The notes beneath the pieces are model-generated. The model made no database searches. It had not been told where the DNA came from and saw nothing but the letters and a program-made list of their open reading frames with translations. Made by a program: the position numbers and the translations under genes. Source: Bacteroidota bacterium (lineage in GTDB: Bacteria > Bacteroidota > Bacteroidia > Chitinophagales > Chitinophagaceae). From it: a DNA stretch of 64,000 nt. Every line of letters begins with the position of its first letter. The first letter of the stretch is position 1. The stretch covers positions 476,037 through 540,036 of the forward strand of contig JAFDXJ010000050.1 in assembly GCA_018268015.1 (NCBI GenBank). Direction: 5' to 3'. Of this stretch, positions 60,728 through 64,000 are shown piece by piece.

Positions 60728-61855
60728 TTATAATATTTCCTTCAACACCCCGATCACAGCATCCACTTCCTCTTTGGTGTTATGTTTACAAAATGAAAAT
60801 CTCACCGGTATATTACCCGGATCCGGGTTTAATGCGTGAATTACATGGCTTCCGGCTTCTGCACCACTGGAACAGGCACTTCCACCACTGGCACAAATAT
60901 GATGTATATCAAGGTTCATTAATATCATTTCAGTCTTTTCGGTGCGTGGAAAATTAACATTCAAAACCGTATATAAACACCTGCCTTGGGGATCACCGTT
61001 AAAGGTGATATGATCAAAGTTTTTGGTTAATTGATCCATCATATAATTCCGAATCCCACAGATATAGGATTTATCCTGTTCATAATTCTTTGTAGCCAGT
61101 TCCAGGGCTTTGGCAAAACCAACTATACCATAGATATTCTCTGTGCCAGCCCGCAATGCTCTTTCCTGAGCACCACCACTGATTAATGGTTTTATTTTCA
61201 GGTTTTCATTTACATACATCATTCCAACACCTTTCGGTCCATGAAATTTATGCCCTGCACCGGTAATAAAATCAACCGGCGTATTTTTCAGATCAAAAGG
61301 GAAATGACCAACAGTTTGAACGGTATCGCTAAAGAATATGGCATTATATTTTCTGCAAAGATTTCCCACTTCATGTATGTCCAGCATATTACCAATTTCA
61401 TTATTTGCATGCATCAGGGCCACCAGTGTTTTGTCTTTACTGTTTTGCAATAACTTTTCAAGGTCATCAAGATCCAGATGGCCACTGGGTAAAAGTTTTA
61501 CATAATCTACATTTGCTTTTCCGGTATCAGCCAGGAATTCGAGTGTATGAGTCGTTGCATGATGTTCAATGGGAGAACTGATAATATGAGTGCAGCCTAA
61601 ATCGCGAACGGCTGCTTTTAAAATGGTATTGATACTTTCCGTACCTCCACTTGTAAAGAATATTTCTCCGGGTGAAGCATTTAAAATTTTTGCTGTTTGT
61701 TTCCTGGCCATTTCCACAGCCATACGTGTTTCCCTGCCATAACTATAAATAGAGGAAGGATTGCCGAAATGTTTTGTCAGATAAGGCATCATACTATCCA
61801 ATACTTCCGGATCCAAAGCTGTAGTGGCTGCATTATCAAAATAGATTCTTTCCAT
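60728..61855 (-). CDS. Cysteine desulfurase (NifS/IscS type)
   Basis: Protein of 375 aa, PLP fold type I. IYFDNAATTALDPEVLDSM near 4-22, FTSGGTESINTILKAA near 67-82, ALMHANNEIGNMLD near 145, the PLP lysine in ITGAGHKFHGPKGVGM near 197-212, and the catalytic loop ASGGSACSSGAEAGSHV near 325-340 with the nucleophilic Cys. It releases persulfide sulfur from L-cysteine for Fe-S clusters or tRNA thiolation. No iscU or iscR adjacent, so role is not fixed. A TAATTTTG box lies at 61892-61899. Confidence 0.93.
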   Translation of the reverse strand: MERIYFDNAATTALDPEVLDSMMPYLTKHFGNPSSIYSYGRETRMAVEMARKQTAKILNASPGEIFFTSGGTESINTILKAAVRDLGCTHIISSPIEHHATTHTLEFLADTGKANVDYVKLLPSGHLDLDDLEKLLQNSKDKTLVALMHANNEIGNMLDIHEVGNLCRKYNAIFFSDTVQTVGHFPFDLKNTPVDFITGAGHKFHGPKGVGMMYVNENLKIKPLISGGAQERALRAGTENIYGIVGFAKALELATKNYEQDKSYICGIRNYMMDQLTKNFDHITFNGDPQGRCLYTVLNVNFPRTEKTEMILMNLDIHHICASGGSACSSGAEAGSHVIHALNPDPGNIPVRFSFCKHNTKEEVDAVIGVLKEIL

Positions 61856-61891
61856 AAAACAATTTTATTGAGATCGTGAAAAATATTTTTG

Positions 61892-61899
61892 CAAAATTA
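61892..61899 (-). promoter_or_regulatory. Putative promoter -7 box of the cysteine desulfurase
   Basis: Minus strand TAATTTTG followed by CAAAA, about 37 bp upstream of the ATG at 61855, in the 64-bp gap after glmM. The -33 box is unclear. Confidence 0.4.
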
Positions 61900-61919
61900 C
61901 AAAATTGGAAGTGTATGTT

Positions 61920-63302
61920 TTACATACATTCTCTGATATCCTGTTGAATACGCCGGGCAATATTATTAGCCGTTGTCTCAAAATGGCTTTCAGCATAAAT
62001 CCGTATAATGGGTTCCGTATTGCTGGTACGTAAATGCACCCAGTCCTTATCGAAAAATATCTTTAAGCCATCTTCAGTATTCATTGGCTGCTTTTTATAT
62101 TTTTCTTTTAATGTATCGAAAATTGCATGAGCATCCGTATTTTTTCCCAGGTCTATCTTTTCTTTACAAATAAAATAATTAGGATACTGAGCACGTAGTG
62201 CAGAGACTTCTTTACCCGAAGTTGCAAGCTGAGATAAAAACAATCCTATACCTATCAGAGCATCACGGCCATAATGCAATTCGGGTACGATAATTCCTCC
62301 ATTTCCTTCACCACCAATAATGGCATTCACTTCTTTCATCTTGTTCACAACATTCACTTCCCCCACAGCGCTGGCATAATAAGTTCCACCCTGTTTTTCG
62401 GTAATATCACGTAATGCTTGTGTGGAGGATAAATTACTCACCGTATTGCCCGGCCGATGTTGCAAAACATAATCAGCGACAGCTACTAAAGTATATTCTT
62501 CTCCAAACATAGAACCATCTTCACAAACAAAACAAAGTCGGTCCACATCGGGGTCAACAGCGATTCCCAGATGCGCTTGTTTTTTTTGCACTTCTAAGGA
62601 AAGTGCCTGTAAATGAGCCGGCAGTGGTTCCGGATTGTGTTGAAAATTGCCCGTCACCTCCGCATTTAAAATGCTGTAATTTTCTACGCCTAAAGCATCC
62701 AATAATGCCGGAACGGCAATGGCTCCCGTGCTGTTAATCGCATCAACCACAACATGAAAATTCTTTTTACGAATACTTTCTATATTTACAAGCGGGTGAT
62801 TGATAATAGCATTAATATGATATTGAAGTGAATCATCCATTATGGTATAACTGCCAGCCGCATCTACCGGTGCAAAGATGAATTCATTTTCCTCGGCCAG
62901 TTTTAAAATTTTTTCACCATCAGAAGCGCTGATAAATTCACCTCTATCATTAAAAAACTTTAAGGCATTCCATTCTTTGGGATTATGGCTTGCCGATAAT
63001 ATAATGCCTCCTGCTGCTTGATTGGCAATGACTGCCATTTCAATAGTTGGTGTGGTACTTAGTCCGGCATCAAGAACATCCAGCCCCATTGCCCTCAAAG
63101 TGTTCATGGCAAAAGATTGCATCATTTCCCCACTTATTCTCCCATCACGACCAATGACAATTTTTTTATTCCCGGGATGATCTTCCAGGATGAACCTACT
63201 GAATGCAGCAACAAACTTTACCACATCTACCGGGCTTAGGCTTTCCCCGGGTGCGCCTCCAATGGTTCCTCTGATGCCGGAAATACTTTTGATTAATGCC
63301 AT
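61920..63302 (-). CDS. glmM: Phosphoglucosamine mutase
   Basis: Protein of 460 aa. Alpha-D-phosphohexomutase: KSISGIRGTIGGAPGESLSP near 4-23, active-site serine in GIILSASHNPKEWNALKFF near 97-115, metal loop AVDPDVDRLCF near 242, sugar-binding GGEGNGGI near 325, and phosphate-binding LRTSNTEPIIRIYAES near 427. It converts GlcN-6-P to GlcN-1-P for UDP-GlcNAc, thus feeds peptidoglycan and the NeuC substrate. Family assignment among PGM/PMM/GlmM rests on the GEGNGG form typical of Bacteroidota GlmM. Confidence 0.88.
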   Translation of the reverse strand: MALIKSISGIRGTIGGAPGESLSPVDVVKFVAAFSRFILEDHPGNKKIVIGRDGRISGEMMQSFAMNTLRAMGLDVLDAGLSTTPTIEMAVIANQAAGGIILSASHNPKEWNALKFFNDRGEFISASDGEKILKLAEENEFIFAPVDAAGSYTIMDDSLQYHINAIINHPLVNIESIRKKNFHVVVDAINSTGAIAVPALLDALGVENYSILNAEVTGNFQHNPEPLPAHLQALSLEVQKKQAHLGIAVDPDVDRLCFVCEDGSMFGEEYTLVAVADYVLQHRPGNTVSNLSSTQALRDITEKQGGTYYASAVGEVNVVNKMKEVNAIIGGEGNGGIIVPELHYGRDALIGIGLFLSQLATSGKEVSALRAQYPNYFICKEKIDLGKNTDAHAIFDTLKEKYKKQPMNTEDGLKIFFDKDWVHLRTSNTEPIIRIYAESHFETTANNIARRIQQDIRECM

Positions 63303-63324
63303 GTTCTATTTATTTTCTGGTTTG

Positions 63325-63332
63325 CAAAATTA
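63325..63332 (-). promoter_or_regulatory. Putative promoter -7 box of glmM
   Basis: Minus strand TAATTTTG followed by CAAACC, 23 bp upstream of the glmM ATG, in a 100-bp divergent gap shared with the methyltransferase promoter on the plus strand. Confidence 0.45.
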
Positions 63333-63362
63333 AATCAAAAATTCAACTTGTGTTTCTTCATA

Positions 63363-63395
63363 TTGACAAGGTATCAAAAGATTAAAATAATTTTG
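63363..63395 (+). promoter_or_regulatory. Putative promoter of the truncated methyltransferase gene
   Basis: Plus strand TTG at 63363-63365, a 22-bp spacer, then TAATTTTG at 63388-63395. The ATG is only 8 bp after the box, so the transcript would have a leader of three nucleotides or fewer. GTAAGG just before the ATG could otherwise serve as ribosome binding site if transcription starts further up. Confidence 0.5.
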
Positions 63396-63402
63396 TAAGG
63401 TT

Positions 63403-63888
63403 ATGGACAATACAATCTACCCCGAAGAATGGTTTGATTCATGGTTCGATTCACCTTATTATGAATTACTCTATTCCAAAAGAGATGAATGGGAGGCCAG
63501 GTATTTTGTACAAAATCTTATTCTTTGGTTAAAGCCTAAACCACAAAGTCTAATACTGGATGTAGGTTGTGGAAAAGGGAGATACAGCAAAATTTTAGCA
63601 GACATGGATTTTCGGGTCACAGGTATTGATATATCAACTTCCTCTTTGAACATTGCCCGGAAAATGGAAAACGAAAGGCTTCATTTTTTTAAACATGATA
63701 TGCGAAAACCTTTTTTGCAAAATCATTTTGATTATGCATTTAATTTCTTTACAAGTTTTGGTTACTTCAATACTTTAAAAGAACATCATGATGCCTTGCA
63801 CTCCATTGTGCAAAGTTTAAAACACCAAGGTATCCTGGTAATAGATTATTTAAATGTGGATTATGCTGCCAAACACCTGTTGAACTAA
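63403..63888 (+). CDS. Class I SAM methyltransferase, probably truncated at its 3' end
   Basis: 161 aa where relatives have about 240. N-terminal WFDSPYYELLYSKRDEWEAR near 12-31, SAM motif LILDVGCGKGRYSKILADMD near 49-68, acidic strand end VTGIDISTSSLNIARKM near 72, and FDYAFNFFTSFGYFNT near 108-123, then LVIDYLNVDYAAKHLL before a TAA. In relatives the chain continues with about 80 residues of beta-rich tail. The stop follows an abrupt change of sequence at about 63880, consistent with an insertion or deletion. It may be inactive. Target of methylation unknown. Confidence 0.7.
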   Translation: MDNTIYPEEWFDSWFDSPYYELLYSKRDEWEARYFVQNLILWLKPKPQSLILDVGCGKGRYSKILADMDFRVTGIDISTSSLNIARKMENERLHFFKHDMRKPFLQNHFDYAFNFFTSFGYFNTLKEHHDALHSIVQSLKHQGILVIDYLNVDYAAKHLLN

Positions 63889-63947
63889 ACCTACGGTAGC
63901 CTTCCGCAACTATCCGTAAATTTAGCATTCAATAAAAACTATTTATT

Positions 63948-64000
63948 ATGGCAACTAAAAAAAATCAGCGGAAGCATTAAGGTATAATAAGTACCTCAAC
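63948..64000 (+). other. Possible start of a gene at the window edge with an A8 slippery run
   Basis: An ATG at 63948 opens only ten codons in frame (stop at 63978). It contains eight consecutive A (63957-63964). Read in the -1 frame after the A-run, the sequence is open to the window end (KKKSAEALRYNKYLN). It may be a frameshifted transposase-like start, a homopolymer error, or chance. Confidence 0.25.

Overview
The window looks like a chromosomal piece of a Bacteroidota genome of Chitinophagaceae type (low GC, T9SS-competent). The evidence is a type IX secretion cargo protein with a C-terminal sorting domain, a T9SS plug protein and a PorW/SprE-like protein, Bacteroidota-style promoters (TAnnTTTG at -7), an UpxY-type NusG paralogue in a polysaccharide locus, and the conserved block rpsU-xerC-hpf-tRNA(Thr,Tyr,Gly,Thr)-tuf-tRNA-Trp-secE-nusG. 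The assignment is inferred from gene content; no 16S gene is present.

Region 1 (1-32.9 kb, all minus strand) is one very long surface-polysaccharide locus read from right to left. It opens with wza, a wzc-type tyrosine autokinase and an UpxY-like antiterminator. A nonulosonic (sialic) acid module follows: Gfo/Idh oxidoreductase, NeuA-like, SDR, NeuB-like and NeuC-like. Next come FkbM and TylF-type methyltransferases, a Wzm/Wzt ABC exporter with a C-terminal cargo-binding domain on Wzt, a sulfotransferase, an AsnB-type amidotransferase, a DUF1919 protein and about fourteen glycosyltransferases (GT2, GT4, GT14, GT-D and one unassigned). The left edge cuts a membrane protein. Genes overlap or sit a few bases apart. 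Several start with TTG, and two appear to start with ATT. The likely product is an exported, sialylated, methylated and possibly sulfated or amidated polysaccharide.

Region 2 (33-43 kb) is housekeeping: tRNA-Pro, a GH15 glucoamylase on the plus strand, a DUF4920 protein, nusG, secE, tRNA-Trp, tuf, four tRNAs, two secreted-protein genes, hpf, xerC and rpsU. The ribosomal genes rplKAJL and rpoBC that usually follow nusG are absent here.

Region 3 (43-64 kb) is a mixture of short units: riboflavin synthase, a GT-C-like membrane protein, hutU, a transaldolase/FSA-type aldolase, SRP RNA, the T9SS plug protein, a LolE/FtsX-type permease, NhaD, a thioesterase, a SprT-like protein, small AtpI/AtpZ-like membrane proteins, the PorW/SprE-like protein, PBP1A, a lipocalin-like lipoprotein, a cysteine desulfurase and GlmM. 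At the right edge a methyltransferase stops early, next to sequence that may belong to an inserted element.

No CRISPR array, complete insertion sequence, prophage or defence island was recognised. The most unusual material is the polysaccharide locus, its start-codon usage, and the truncated gene at the right edge.
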